Assembly (NCBI GenBank): GCA_022779305.1
Contig: JALFSW010000049.1
Coordinates: forward strand, 1 to 55,077
Source: Prevotella sp.
GTDB lineage: Bacteria > Bacteroidota > Bacteroidia > Bacteroidales > Bacteroidaceae
Length of the DNA stretch: 55,077 nucleotides
Direction of reading: 5' to 3'
Shown here piece by piece: positions 18,083 through 27,835 of this stretch. The notes beneath the pieces are model-generated. The model ran no database searches, had not been told where the DNA came from, and saw only the letters and a list, made by a program, of their open reading frames with translations. Both the position numbers and the translations under genes were made by a program. Position 1 is the stretch's first letter. Every line of letters starts with the position of its first letter.

Positions 18083-20356
18083 ATGGTTCGTAAAAGATTA
18101 TTCTCCTTCTTCTCTCTTATCCTTGCAATCATTGTTTTGCTGATGCACAATGCGTGCTCGGCAGAAAAGTTTGTAGGCGATGGAGAATATATGCTCGATA
18201 AAGTTGAAATTCGCACAGACGATAAAACGATAAACCCCACAGAATTGGCACATTATGTGCGTCAAAAAAGCAATTCTAAATGGTTTTCGTTCTTTAAAAT
18301 TCCGTTGGGCACTTATGCCTTGGCAGGTAGCGATACAACAAAATGGCTCAACAAAACTTTACGAAAAGTGGGCGAGAAACCTGTGATTTATGACACGTTG
18401 CAAGCTCGGCTTTCTTGCGAAGACTTGAAAAAAGCGTTGCAAAACATGGGTTACATGAACGCAACGGTAAGTCTGAATACAAGCACGAAAGGAAAGAAAC
18501 TGAAAGCTACCTATCAACTCCACCCAGGTGTTCCTTTCATCATAACCCAGATGAATTATGAAATTGAAGATTCTGTCATTGCAAACATACTGCGCCCCAA
18601 CCTGCTATGGAAGGAGGGAAGCGAACTTAAAATGCCGTTTACGGTGGCAGCACTTGACAATGAACGAAAGCGTATCACAGCTCTGTTAAACGATTCGGGG
18701 TATTACAGATTTAACAAAGAATACATCACTTTCACAGCCGACTCGGTGCAAGGAGAAAAAAATATAGGACTGACGATGCACATTGCCAAATATCGCCCAA
18801 ACAAGAATGCCACGCCACAATTGCATCCTCGCTACATCATTGGAAAGGTGAATATTAATACTGGTGATGAATGTGGAGGCGTAAATTTGCGCAAAGACGT
18901 GCTGAATGACAATATTTGGCTTGAAGAAGGAAAATATTTTTCGGCAACAGACTTGCAAAAGACTTATAATAATTTTGCACGCTTAGGGGCTGTGAAATAT
19001 ACGAATATCGACTTCAAAGAACGCCAATCTTTCGGTTTACCTATTTCGGTGAATGCCAATCACCCCCATACACTCAAACCCTATTATTTGGATGCCGACA
19101 TAAAGATTTCTAGTAATGCGCCACACGCTGTTTTAATCCGCCCCGAAGGAACAAATACGGCAGGCGATTTGGGTGTGGCAGCCGTTTTAGGATATGAAAA
19201 TCGCAATCTTTTCAGAGGAAGCGAGCAACTGAATATAGAATTTCGAGGAGCTTTTGAGACCATCAAGGGATTGGAAGGCTACGACAGAAGCAACTATGAA
19301 GAATATAGCATTCAGAGTAGTATAGAGTTTCCACGCATGCTTGCGCCTTTCACGACAAAGGCATTTCGCCGTAGGAGTAGTGCAGTGACGGAATTTTCGG
19401 TGAGTTGGAATCTTCAAAATCGCCCCGAATTTCATCGCCGCATCTTCTCTTCAGCATGGAAATATCGCTGGGGAAACCCTCGCCACCACCTGAAATATGA
19501 GTTTGACGTTTTGGATTTGAGTTATGTTTATATGCCTTGGATCAGTCAAACATTCAAGCGAGACTACTTAGATGACGTTTCAAATCGTAATGCCATCTTG
19601 CGTTACAATTACGAAGACTTGCTCATCATGCGTATGGCATTGGGCATTAACTACACACACAACGATGTGGCATTACGTGCACAAATAGAATCGGCAGGTA
19701 ATTTGTTGAGCGCATTGAATGGTGTGATGAACTTCAAACAAAATGCAGACGGACAACGAATGCTTTTCAACACAGCCTATGCACAATATGTGAAACTTGA
19801 TGCAGATTACACGAAATTGTTCCGATTTGACAGTCGCAACGCACTTGCTGTGCATGCAGAAGTGGGCATAGCCATTCCTTATGGCAACAGTTCGATGCTT
19901 CCATTTGAAAAACGCTATGTTGCAGGTGGGGCAAATTCTGTTCGTGGATGGGGTGTGCGCGAACTGGGACCAGGAAGTTTCCGAGGACGTGATGGGCGCA
20001 TTGATTTCATCAATCAAACGGGTGACATCAAGCTCGATCTGAATCTTGAATATCGTACAAATCTGTTTTGGAAATTCACGGGTGCGGCTTTCATTGATGC
20101 AGGTAATATTTGGACACTGCGCAACTATGCCGATCAGCCAGGCGGACAATTCAAGTTCACTGAATTTTATAAACAACTGGCAGCTGCCTATGGGGTGGGG
20201 CTGCGATTGAATTTCGATTATTTCATCTTGCGTCTGGACGCTGGTATGAAAGCCATAAACCCTGTTTACAACACACGCAGAGAACATTTTCCCATTCTCC
20301 GTCCCAACTTCGGAAGAGATTTCAAGCTCCATTTTGCTGTTGGGCTACCTTTCTAA
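18083..20356 (+). CDS. tamL: TamL-type BamA/TamA family outer-membrane lipoprotein
   Basis: Omp85-superfamily protein of 757 residues. The N-terminus is a lipoprotein signal ending MHNAC with Cys25 as probable lipidation site, followed by SAEKFVGDGEYMLDKVEI, the signature start of Bacteroidota TamL. POTRA domains occupy about 30-340, and a 16-strand C-terminal barrel follows with the VRGW motif (620-623, in GGANSVRGWG), equivalent to the conserved (V/I)RG(F/Y) of Omp85 loop 6. The protein ends in an aromatic final strand (KLHFAVGLPF). TamL is thought to work with TamB in envelope biogenesis; no tamB is visible here. The lipobox is imperfect at -3. Confidence 0.88.
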   Translation: MVRKRLFSFFSLILAIIVLLMHNACSAEKFVGDGEYMLDKVEIRTDDKTINPTELAHYVRQKSNSKWFSFFKIPLGTYALAGSDTTKWLNKTLRKVGEKPVIYDTLQARLSCEDLKKALQNMGYMNATVSLNTSTKGKKLKATYQLHPGVPFIITQMNYEIEDSVIANILRPNLLWKEGSELKMPFTVAALDNERKRITALLNDSGYYRFNKEYITFTADSVQGEKNIGLTMHIAKYRPNKNATPQLHPRYIIGKVNINTGDECGGVNLRKDVLNDNIWLEEGKYFSATDLQKTYNNFARLGAVKYTNIDFKERQSFGLPISVNANHPHTLKPYYLDADIKISSNAPHAVLIRPEGTNTAGDLGVAAVLGYENRNLFRGSEQLNIEFRGAFETIKGLEGYDRSNYEEYSIQSSIEFPRMLAPFTTKAFRRRSSAVTEFSVSWNLQNRPEFHRRIFSSAWKYRWGNPRHHLKYEFDVLDLSYVYMPWISQTFKRDYLDDVSNRNAILRYNYEDLLIMRMALGINYTHNDVALRAQIESAGNLLSALNGVMNFKQNADGQRMLFNTAYAQYVKLDADYTKLFRFDSRNALAVHAEVGIAIPYGNSSMLPFEKRYVAGGANSVRGWGVRELGPGSFRGRDGRIDFINQTGDIKLDLNLEYRTNLFWKFTGAAFIDAGNIWTLRNYADQPGGQFKFTEFYKQLAAAYGVGLRLNFDYFILRLDAGMKAINPVYNTRREHFPILRPNFGRDFKLHFAVGLPF

Positions 20357-20380
20357 GCATGTGTCTAACACATGCTTTTC
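20355..20380 (+). terminator. Intrinsic terminator after tamL
   Basis: AAGCATGTGT and ACACATGCTT form a perfect 10-bp stem with a CTA loop followed by T residues. The stem overlaps the TAA stop codon of tamL. Confidence 0.8.
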
Positions 20381-20420
20381 ATAATAAAGATAAAAAGAAG
20401 GGAGAAAGGTGGAGGATGTT

Positions 20421-20452
20421 TTTGTTATCTTGATTAGTTTTATTAATTTTGC
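20421..20452 (+). promoter_or_regulatory. Predicted promoter of the YycJ-like gene
   Basis: TTTG (20421-20424) and TAATTTTGC (20444-20452) are spaced by 19 bases. The transcription start would be about 20457-20460, leaving a leader of roughly ten bases before ATG 20467. Confidence 0.65.
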
Positions 20453-20466
20453 GAAAACTTTTTTCA

Positions 20467-21276
20467 ATGCTTAGATTTTTATCTATCGGCAGTGGTAGTA
20501 GTGGTAATTGCTACCTTCTATATAGCGAAACCGATGCAATTATGATAGATTGTGGAGTAGGAACAAGAACGCTAAAGAAACATTTCGTTAGCTATGGTCT
20601 GCAATTGTCTATGATCCGCAACATACTGGTGACACATGATCATGCTGACCATGTAAAGTCGGTAGGTGCTTTCAGTAGTAGTCAGAAGATTCCTGTTTAT
20701 GCAACACGCGATATTTTTGGCGGAATAGAACGCAACTGGTGCATCAAAAAGAAAGTTACGGCAGAACTGGCACATTATATCGAGAAGGGAAAATCTTATC
20801 AAATAGGTGAGTTTCAAGTAACACCATTTGCTGTTCCGCATGACAGCACCGACTGTGTAGGTTACTTCATAGAACATGGAGGAATTAGGTTTACACTCAT
20901 CACAGATTGCGGACACATTACGGACGAGATCGCAAGTTATGTGAACAAAGCCAATTATCTTGTCATTGAGGCAAACCACGAACCCGAAGTATTGGCAAAT
21001 GGACCTTATCCGCAATTCCTGAAAGACCGCATCTGCAGTCAAATAGGGCATCTCAGCAATAGCGATTGTGCAAAACTCATAGCTGAAAATGCAACACCGA
21101 GGCTGCGTTATGTGTGGCTCTGCCATCTAAGTGATGAGAACAACCATCCAGAATTGGCAAAGAAAACAATCGAAGCGGAACTGAAAAACTATGGCATATT
21201 GGTTGGAAAGGACTTTCAAATGGAGGTACTGAAGCGCAAACAACCCAGTGGTTTCTTGGAATTAACGCTCGAGTAG
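20467..21276 (+). CDS. YycJ/WalJ-like MBL-fold metallo-hydrolase
   Basis: Metallo-beta-lactamase-fold hydrolase (269 residues). The N-terminus reads MLRFLSIGSGSSGNCYLL, typical of the YycJ group, followed by the metal-binding THDHADH motif (HxHxDH) and a second metal region with VPHDSTDCVGY. Family members are predicted nucleases, and some influence DNA repair or cell-wall regulation; the exact substrate is not readable. ATG 20467 is chosen because an upstream TTG at 20449 lies inside the predicted -7 box. The alpha-amylase gene follows after 52 bases. Confidence 0.9.
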   Translation: MLRFLSIGSGSSGNCYLLYSETDAIMIDCGVGTRTLKKHFVSYGLQLSMIRNILVTHDHADHVKSVGAFSSSQKIPVYATRDIFGGIERNWCIKKKVTAELAHYIEKGKSYQIGEFQVTPFAVPHDSTDCVGYFIEHGGIRFTLITDCGHITDEIASYVNKANYLVIEANHEPEVLANGPYPQFLKDRICSQIGHLSNSDCAKLIAENATPRLRYVWLCHLSDENNHPELAKKTIEAELKNYGILVGKDFQMEVLKRKQPSGFLELTLE

Positions 21277-21328
21277 AGATATATGAAGGATTGAATAATA
21301 ATGAATTAACAAAAAAACTATAACGACA

Positions 21329-22753
21329 ATGAAAAGAAAATCTATTCTATTAATGCTCTTTTTCCTATGTGGAAAAACTTTATGGGCAACCTCTACACAA
21401 GAGCCTTCGGGCAACAAAGATGTAATCTTACATGCTTGGTGCTGGTCTTTCAAGACAATAAAAAATAATCTAAAAGACATTTCCGATGCTGGCTACACCA
21501 TTATTCAGACTTCGCCTGCACAACATTGTGTTACGGAAGTGAGTCGAGATAAAGGTGGTGGAAATCAATTATTTGGCAAGGGAAAGTGGTATTATCAATA
21601 TCAGCCAACCGATTGGAAAATAGGTAATTACCAGATGGGCACACGGGAAGATTTAGTGGAGCTTTGCCACGAAGCAAAAAAATATGGCTTGCGCATCATC
21701 GTAGACGTATTGCCTAACCATACGGCAGTGAACGATTGTCAAGTAGAACCTGCTTTGGATGCAGCTGTGGGCGGACATGAAAATCTCTATCATGCTAATG
21801 GCTTCAATGAAATCAAAGATTACAATGATCGTATGCAATGCACAACTGGGCAGATGGGAGGATTGCCTGATGTAAATACGGAAAATCCAGATTTTCAACA
21901 TTATTATCTCACTTACGTGAATGACCTTTTGGCTTGTGGTGTGCGTGGTTTTCGTTATGACACAGCCAAACACATTGGCTTGCCAAGCGACCCAAAAGAT
22001 GCTCGTTCGCCAGAAAACGACTTTTGGGAAGTTGCAATGGGACGCAAAGCCGTAAAAGGTTTGCGTCTGTCGGTGGCAAGAGACAGTCTCTTTATTTATG
22101 GAGAGGTTTTGCAAGATCGCAATACAAAGGAAGTTGAATACGCTGATGCCATCGGTGCAGTAACAGCAAGTTCGTTTGGATGGAATGTGCGCCATGCGTT
22201 AGAAGGTAATCCTTGGAAAGTGGATGAGGTACTGGCATATAGCCATCCTGCCAAGCCTTCGCAGCTGGTAACATGGGTTGAGTCGCACGATACGTATTGC
22301 AATGCGCATGAGTCAGCCCATCTCACCGATGCACAAATCAGAATGGGGTGGGTTTTCATCACTGCTCGCAAGTATGGAGTACCATTGTTTTATTCTCGTC
22401 CAGATGGAAGTAGCCCAGAAAACGTGTGGGGCAACAACATAGTTGGGCTGAAAGGAAATGATGCCTTTAAGCATCCTGAAGTAATTGCAGTCAATCAATT
22501 CCGAAAAATGATGATGGGGCAGCCCGAAATAATTGTTTATTCGGAAAATGGAAAAGTTGTGGAAGTAGGACGTGGAATTCGTGGTGCGGCATTGATTAAT
22601 ATTTCTTCAGAAAATCAAATTGTTGCATTGGAAACTTCACTGCCCGCTGGCAACTACACGGATAAACTTTCTGGGCGCAAGTTCAATGTCAAAAAAGGTG
22701 TCCTGCATGGCACACTTGCCCCTTTAACATCCTATATCTTGATAAAGAAATAA
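21329..22753 (+). CDS. Secreted alpha-amylase family glycosyl hydrolase (GH13)
   Basis: Exported starch- or maltodextrin-degrading enzyme of family GH13 (474 residues). A signal peptide (about 1-21, LLMLFFLCGKTLWA) is followed by the TIM barrel beginning VILHAWCWSFKTI. The conserved regions are DVLPNHTA (region I), GFRYDTAKH with nucleophile Asp211 (region II), IYGEVLQ with acid/base Glu259 (region III) and WVESHDTY with Asp321 (region IV). A short C-terminal beta domain closes the protein. No starch-utilisation sus genes are adjacent, so it appears to be a stand-alone enzyme. It is convergent with the protease gene and separated from it by a terminator. Confidence 0.94.
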   Translation: MKRKSILLMLFFLCGKTLWATSTQEPSGNKDVILHAWCWSFKTIKNNLKDISDAGYTIIQTSPAQHCVTEVSRDKGGGNQLFGKGKWYYQYQPTDWKIGNYQMGTREDLVELCHEAKKYGLRIIVDVLPNHTAVNDCQVEPALDAAVGGHENLYHANGFNEIKDYNDRMQCTTGQMGGLPDVNTENPDFQHYYLTYVNDLLACGVRGFRYDTAKHIGLPSDPKDARSPENDFWEVAMGRKAVKGLRLSVARDSLFIYGEVLQDRNTKEVEYADAIGAVTASSFGWNVRHALEGNPWKVDEVLAYSHPAKPSQLVTWVESHDTYCNAHESAHLTDAQIRMGWVFITARKYGVPLFYSRPDGSSPENVWGNNIVGLKGNDAFKHPEVIAVNQFRKMMMGQPEIIVYSENGKVVEVGRGIRGAALINISSENQIVALETSLPAGNYTDKLSGRKFNVKKGVLHGTLAPLTSYILIKK

Positions 22754-22845
22754 ACAATTTGAATTCCTCAGTGAAAATAAGATGCAGAGAAGTGCTCGAA
22801 TGCTCCTTATTATCAAATGATTACATTTAATTAACCTGGAAAAAT

Positions 22846-22882
22846 AAAGCGGATAGGTCGGAATTGACCTATCCGCTTTTAC
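22846..22882. terminator. Bidirectional terminator
   Basis: AAAGCGGATAGGTC (22846-22859) pairs perfectly with GACCTATCCGCTTT (22866-22879) around GGAATT. T-rich tails occur on both strands. It separates the convergent amylase and protease genes. Confidence 0.9.
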
Positions 22883-22894
22883 GATACAGAACGC

Positions 22895-25411
22895 TTATTT
22901 TACAGTTGTTCTCCTGTCTTTGATGAGTTTAATTTGTCGGAGCAAGTCGTTATAATGTAAGGCATTGAGCTTACTTTCTTTTGCTGCCTGTGCTTTGCAG
23001 AAAGTCTCAATCTGCTCTAATTGCGCTTCCACATAAAGCAAAACATCGCTGTTCGCAAAACGGGCTCTCAGAGCTGCGGGCTTCTCATCCTTAGTTGGTG
23101 CTGCTGGGTTGAGCAAATTATTGAGCATTTGAACATAAGTGTTTTGCAACATGCGCCTTGTCTTCAAATCGGTTCCTTTGCTGTTTGCAAGGGGTTTCCA
23201 TACTGTATGGAATACATCCACAAGATAGGCATCAAGCTGATAAGCATCTTTCCGCCCTTCCTGATTCTTGTAGATATTATTGAGCGTTGATGCTGCAAGC
23301 ATGTAAGACAAAGCACGATTTTGGAGTGCGCTAATGTCTGAAACTACATCTGTGCCCGTTACATCTGTGATGTTGTTTGGATAGAGCCAAAGTGGGGCAT
23401 TGAACACTTGACGACCAATGTATTCTACGGCAGCTTTTTGCTTGCTTGCAGGCGCCACTTCGTAAGGTTTTTTGCCTGGCATATTGTTTGTGTAGCGTGT
23501 GCCGATATTTTTCAGTACGTGTCCCATGTAGCGGCTATATTGGTCTTTCACACTCTTCCACATTTCCTTTAAATCATCCGTTTGATCGTTAGGTTGCTTT
23601 GTCCATTCAGGCAACCCTTCAATCACACGTTTAAGGTTTTTAATGCCATAATCGCTTGCTTTCACATTGTCATCGCTGAGGTCTTCGATTTGTGCACGTG
23701 GATCTTCCCCTCGACCTTCTCCGCCGAACCAAAGGCGTGGATTAGCAGCAAGAATTTTTGTTGTCTCGGTCATCATGGCTTCTTTTTCTTCCTCTGCGTC
23801 TTTGAAGTTAGGACGATAGGTATATCCCCATTTAATCGCCCATTTATCATAGTCGTTGATACGAGGAAAAAGTCCTTTCACCGAAATATTGTCTTCTGGC
23901 TGTGCTACGTAATTGAAACGTGCATAATCCATGATGCTGGCTGTGTGTCCATTGGCTTCTACCCATGCCTTGTCGCGCAACTTTTCTACTGGCGTAGCAT
24001 GGCTTGCACCCATATTGTGTCTTAAACCGAGCGCATGACCGATTTCGTGGCTTGAAACAAATCGAATGAGTTCGCCCATAAGTTTATCATCGAAGCGCAT
24101 TTTTTGTGCGTTTCTGTCAAGTGGACCACATTGCGTCATGTACCATTTGGTCAATAGGTTCATCACATTATGGTACCAGCAAACGTGGCTTTCAATAATT
24201 TGTCCGCTGCGAGGGTCAACAATGCGGGGACCATACGCATTTTCGATTTCGGCAGGTAGATAACGCAAAACGTTTAAACGGGCATCGTCAAGACTCATCG
24301 AAGGGTCATTCGGCCACTCTTTGCCTTGAATTGCATTCTTAAAACCAGCTGCCTCAAAAGCCACATTCCAATCATCGATACCTTTTATCAAATAAGAGAC
24401 CCACTGTTTGGGCGTTGCAGGGTCAATATAGAAGATGATGGGCTTTATAGGTTCAACCAATTCGCCCTTCAAATACTTCTTAATGTTTTTGGGAACAAGC
24501 TCAAAACGAGAGATGACCTGTTCGCTTTGGGTGCGATTTTGTTTATCTTTGAAGATGGTGAGTGGGCGTGTGAAATAGCCAACACGTTCGTCCCAAAGGC
24601 GTTTTCGCATCGGTGTTTTGGGCAAGAGAACAATACTTGTATTCAGCCCGATGGTTACTGCACCTGTGAAAGATGCACGCGACTTCGGATTGGAAGCTGA
24701 ATAGGTGCGTGTGGATGCCACTTCAAGGTTGATTGGATAGACTTTCAACGTGTCGATGAACGTACGATCAGCTTGCAAACTACCAATATTCAAGCTTTTT
24801 GCAACGGCTGAAGAAGGAGCAACAATGTTATTATCTTTCGTGAAAAGTGGTGTAATTTCAACCAATTGCTTGTCGTTCTTTGCATTGCGTCCAATGACTT
24901 TCAGCGCAGCAATGATTGGATTGGCAGTAGAGGCATTGAGCGTTTGAGCAATCCGATCATCCGGATTGGCTTCTTGTGTTTGCACATAGGCTTTAAGGAG
25001 CAAGGTTTTTGAGTCGCGTTGTTCAAAATAGATGGTGTTTTCTGCCACCGATTCTCCTGCAAATTTACCAAATCCTTGTGGTACAGCTGTGAATCGCGTA
25101 ACAGCAAGAAAATACCGCCCCAAAACCGAATCAGGCACTTCCAAGTACCATTTATCCTCAATGTGGCGCACGGTGAAAAGTCCTTCTCGCACACTTCCGC
25201 CTTTTTTCATAAGTGCATCATAGGGCGATTCTTTTTCTTTCTTGTCTTTTGATGCGTCCTTGTCTTCTTTTTTCTTCTCGTCCTTCTTTTCCGCTACCTT
25301 TTCAGTAGAGTCATTCGGAGCAACATAGCGCAGCATATTGCTTGCTGTCAATGATGCAGTGTGCATCAAGAAAGCAAATGCCGATAAGATGAATGTTTTG
25401 TTTATCTTCAT
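22895..25411 (-). CDS. Zinc-dependent metalloprotease (DUF5117/DUF4953 type)
   Basis: Large exported protein of 838 residues. A signal peptide (about 1-23) is followed by a very charged Lys/Glu/Asp segment (about 38-62). Next come a beta-rich domain that looks like DUF5117 and a metzincin-like catalytic site HEIGHALGLRH (His455, Glu456, His459, His465), the HExxHxxGxxH zinc motif. A long helical C-terminal region follows. This domain set is common in Bacteroidota; substrates are generally unknown. A tetR-like gene lies 124 bases upstream on the same strand and might control it, but a separate promoter could not be identified. Confidence 0.88.
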   Translation of the reverse strand: MKINKTFILSAFAFLMHTASLTASNMLRYVAPNDSTEKVAEKKDEKKKEDKDASKDKKEKESPYDALMKKGGSVREGLFTVRHIEDKWYLEVPDSVLGRYFLAVTRFTAVPQGFGKFAGESVAENTIYFEQRDSKTLLLKAYVQTQEANPDDRIAQTLNASTANPIIAALKVIGRNAKNDKQLVEITPLFTKDNNIVAPSSAVAKSLNIGSLQADRTFIDTLKVYPINLEVASTRTYSASNPKSRASFTGAVTIGLNTSIVLLPKTPMRKRLWDERVGYFTRPLTIFKDKQNRTQSEQVISRFELVPKNIKKYLKGELVEPIKPIIFYIDPATPKQWVSYLIKGIDDWNVAFEAAGFKNAIQGKEWPNDPSMSLDDARLNVLRYLPAEIENAYGPRIVDPRSGQIIESHVCWYHNVMNLLTKWYMTQCGPLDRNAQKMRFDDKLMGELIRFVSSHEIGHALGLRHNMGASHATPVEKLRDKAWVEANGHTASIMDYARFNYVAQPEDNISVKGLFPRINDYDKWAIKWGYTYRPNFKDAEEEKEAMMTETTKILAANPRLWFGGEGRGEDPRAQIEDLSDDNVKASDYGIKNLKRVIEGLPEWTKQPNDQTDDLKEMWKSVKDQYSRYMGHVLKNIGTRYTNNMPGKKPYEVAPASKQKAAVEYIGRQVFNAPLWLYPNNITDVTGTDVVSDISALQNRALSYMLAASTLNNIYKNQEGRKDAYQLDAYLVDVFHTVWKPLANSKGTDLKTRRMLQNTYVQMLNNLLNPAAPTKDEKPAALRARFANSDVLLYVEAQLEQIETFCKAQAAKESKLNALHYNDLLRQIKLIKDRRTTVK

Positions 25412-25535
25412 TTTCTATATAAATTTTATTTAATTTTCTTTTTATTGTTACTTTGCTTGTTTTTCAAAGTTGGGTTATTTTCGCAGTATAGGATTTTCAC
25501 AAATCCTCACAACATGCTTTTAAAAGGAGAGGTCG

Positions 25536-26141
25536 TTACACCTTATTATATACATCTTTGCTTCCACCCAAAGCACCATAGACAAATTTTGCAACCACGT
25601 CTCTACTAGATGCGGGCGACATTCCTGCTCCCAGTCTGCCATATATGAAAGGTACTTCCAATCCTTTGATACAATAATGGGCGATTTCTGCCACCATTTT
25701 AACATTCTCAATATCGAAGATGCCAGCTGCTTTCGCATCAGCAAAGACTTTTGTGAATATCTCAATTTCGGCTTCATCGAAATCTTTCCTTACCTTTTCC
25801 ACCTTCCAAATATTTCTGAAAAACTCTGCTCGCAGCGATCCATTGCGTACAACAGTTTCTTTGATGAGCATTAAATGGGTGTAGATCAGTTCGATAACTT
25901 TCTCTTGTGGACTCATGTTCTTTTGTGAAACCTCACGCAAACGAGTAGAAAGCCTTTCTAATTCCGCCTCAATGACAGCATAATAAAGGTCGTCTTTACT
26001 CCTAAAATAGGTGTAAAGCGTACGCCGTCCCACGCCCGAATATTTGGCTACATCGAGCATAGTTGTGTTAGCTACACCAAATCGAGCAAATAGCTCACGA
26101 GAGACTTCTAATATCTTAAGCCGTGTTTTGTTGTATGACAT
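25536..26141 (-). CDS. TetR/AcrR family transcriptional regulator
   Basis: DNA-binding regulator of 201 residues. The N-terminal helix-turn-helix domain (about 8-55) contains the typical VANTTMLDVAKYSGVGRRT followed by LYTYFRSKDDLYYAVIEAE. The C-terminal ligand-binding region is helical and not assignable to a ligand. It is divergent from the TPR-protein gene and upstream of the metalloprotease gene. A palindrome TTTGATCAAA lies between its promoter and start codon and could be the site of autoregulation. Confidence 0.92.
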   Translation of the reverse strand: MSYNKTRLKILEVSRELFARFGVANTTMLDVAKYSGVGRRTLYTYFRSKDDLYYAVIEAELERLSTRLREVSQKNMSPQEKVIELIYTHLMLIKETVVRNGSLRAEFFRNIWKVEKVRKDFDEAEIEIFTKVFADAKAAGIFDIENVKMVAEIAHYCIKGLEVPFIYGRLGAGMSPASSRDVVAKFVYGALGGSKDVYNKV

Positions 26142-26166
26142 ACGCTAAATGAATTTCAAAAATATT

Positions 26167-26197
26167 TTTGATCAAATAGAGATTGTATGCAAATATA
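26167..26197 (-). promoter_or_regulatory. Predicted tetR promoter and candidate operator
   Basis: On the minus strand TATATTTGC (26189-26197) is a good -7 box. A perfect 10-bp palindrome TTTGATCAAA (26167-26176) lies just after the expected transcription start, a suitable position for repression by the encoded TetR protein. Confidence 0.45.
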
Positions 26198-26302
26198 AGA
26201 AAAAAACAAGAATGCGACAAACTTATTCTTGAAAAACCATCTTTTTACTAGCGAATGGTCAAAATAATATGAAATAAATTTCAAGATATGAGACTTTTTC
26301 AT

Positions 26303-26311
26303 TAATTTTGC
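26303..26311 (+). promoter_or_regulatory. Predicted promoter of the TPR-protein gene
   Basis: TAATTTTGC matches the -7 consensus. The implied leader is long (about 115 bases). I see no known riboswitch in it. Confidence 0.5.
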
Positions 26312-26434
26312 CACTCTGTAAGGGGTGTAGCTCTTTCGACATAGAGGAAATAGACATCTGTATAGTCGCTAAGAAGAGGATGACATCCTTTGAAAATTCA
26401 TTTATTCAGAAAATAATAAAATAAAATAATAACA

Positions 26435-27109
26435 ATGACAAACAAAAAAGTGGAGGTGACCTACGAAGAAAACCTCAATCGTTCTGAAGCCTTTTTGATG
26501 AAATATAAAAAACAGGCTCTCGGTGTTCTCGCAGTTTGCATCGTCTTACTTGCAGGATTCTTTGCATACAGAACATATGTACATGAACCACAAGAAAACG
26601 AAGCAAGTACAGAATTGGCAAAGAGCCAAACGCTTTTCAATGCACAGCAATATGACGAGGCATTGAAAGGCTTTCAAAAGGTGCAAAGCGATTATAGCGG
26701 AACAAAGGCGGGTAACCTCGCTAATCTTTACGTAGGTCTGTGTTATGCGCACAGTGCTAAACCCAATTGGACAAAAGCCTTGGAAAATGTGGAAAAATTC
26801 AGCACTTCTGGCGACCAAATTATCAGTCCAGCATCGCAAATGGCTTTGGGCGATATCTATGCAAACAATAATCAGAATGACAAGGCGGTAGAATGCTTCA
26901 AGAAAGCAGCTGAGATGGCAAACTCAAAGGCTTACGAAAGTATCAATCTGAGCATCGCTCCGTTGGCTCTGAAGAAAGCGGGTATTTTGCTTGAAAGCCA
27001 AGGTAAGAAAGCGGAAGCATTGGAAATCTACAAAACAATAAAGCAAAAATTTGTTAGTTCGCCTATCTATCAAGAAATAGATAAATACATTGAACGAGCA
27101 AGCAACTAA
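26435..27109 (+). CDS. Membrane-anchored tetratricopeptide repeat protein
   Basis: 224 residues with a cytoplasmic N-terminus of about 28 residues, a single membrane helix (about 29-47, LGVLAVCIVLLAGFFAY) and a periplasmic TPR region with about three to four repeats (for example LFNAQQYDEALKGFQKVQSD and IYANNNQNDKAVECFKKAAEM). The layout resembles YfgM-type proteins, which assist protein quality control at the inner membrane; assignment to that family is tentative. It precedes ribH by 147 bases, with a hairpin in between. Confidence 0.8.
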   Translation: MTNKKVEVTYEENLNRSEAFLMKYKKQALGVLAVCIVLLAGFFAYRTYVHEPQENEASTELAKSQTLFNAQQYDEALKGFQKVQSDYSGTKAGNLANLYVGLCYAHSAKPNWTKALENVEKFSTSGDQIISPASQMALGDIYANNNQNDKAVECFKKAAEMANSKAYESINLSIAPLALKKAGILLESQGKKAEALEIYKTIKQKFVSSPIYQEIDKYIERASN

Positions 27110-27127
27110 TACGCACAATGCAGGATT

Positions 27128-27183
27128 GGCGAGTGAATAATTCTATTAAGCTGTTTTGAGCTGATGGGAATTATTTGCTTGTC
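27128..27183 (+). other. Hairpin upstream of ribH
   Basis: AGTGAATAATTC and GAATTATTTGCT can pair imperfectly with an inner AGCT/AGCT helix. It has no T-run, so it is not a standard terminator, and it lacks the conserved sequences of the FMN riboswitch. It might be an RNA processing or attenuation structure. Confidence 0.3.
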
Positions 27184-27256
27184 AATTTGTTGTATTTTAC
27201 AAACATTCTCCAATGTGCATACTTAGGAGAAAAACGTACCACAAACAAGTATAAAA

Positions 27257-27733
27257 ATGGCAACATCACTCCATAATTTATCAGCATACGACACGAATCA
27301 TGTGCCAGATGCAAGCAATATGTGTTTCGGAATTGTGGTTGCAGAATGGAATCCTGAAATCACAGGTGCATTGCTCGAAGGTGCTGTGAAAACTTTAGAA
27401 AAGCACGGTGCAATTCCCGAAAACATCCATATTAAAACCGTTCCGGGAAGCTTTGAACTCATTTATGGTGCTCACCAAATGACGCTCAATGGTGGATATG
27501 ATGCAATCATCATCCTTGGAAGTGTCATTCGAGGCGAAACTCCACATTTCGACTACATCTGCGAAGGTGTTACTTACGGCATTGCACGATTGAATGCCAC
27601 CTGCGAAATTCCTGTTATCTACGGACTTCTCACCACCGAAGATCAGCAACAAGCCAAAGATCGCAGTGGTGGTAAGTATGGAAACAAAGGCGATGAGTGT
27701 GCTATTGTTGCTATAAAAATGGCAAAATTCTAA
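27257..27733 (+). CDS. ribH: 6,7-dimethyl-8-ribityllumazine synthase
   Basis: Penultimate enzyme of riboflavin synthesis; it condenses 5-amino-6-ribitylaminouracil with 3,4-dihydroxy-2-butanone 4-phosphate. The 158 residues match the family length. Visible motifs are [10 protein letters not shown] for substrate binding, [27 protein letters not shown] with the catalytic His97, and the C-terminal [14 protein letters not shown] segment. No other rib genes are adjacent, and no FMN riboswitch is visible upstream. Confidence 0.96.
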   Translation: MATSLHNLSAYDTNHVPDASNMCFGIVVAEWNPEITGALLEGAVKTLEKHGAIPENIHIKTVPGSFELIYGAHQMTLNGGYDAIIILGSVIRGETPHFDYICEGVTYGIARLNATCEIPVIYGLLTTEDQQQAKDRSGGKYGNKGDECAIVAIKMAKF

Positions 27734-27835
27734 GAGACCCACGCTTTTTCATAACAAGGAATAAAACATGTTTCAGCTCCTTAAACGTTTGGTTGTCAAA
27801 TATATTCAAAGGAAAAGAAAACTCGACAAACGCTT

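Noticed and set aside
27110..27256. FMN riboswitch upstream of ribH
   Set aside because: None of the conserved RFN-element sequences are present; only an imperfect hairpin is seen.
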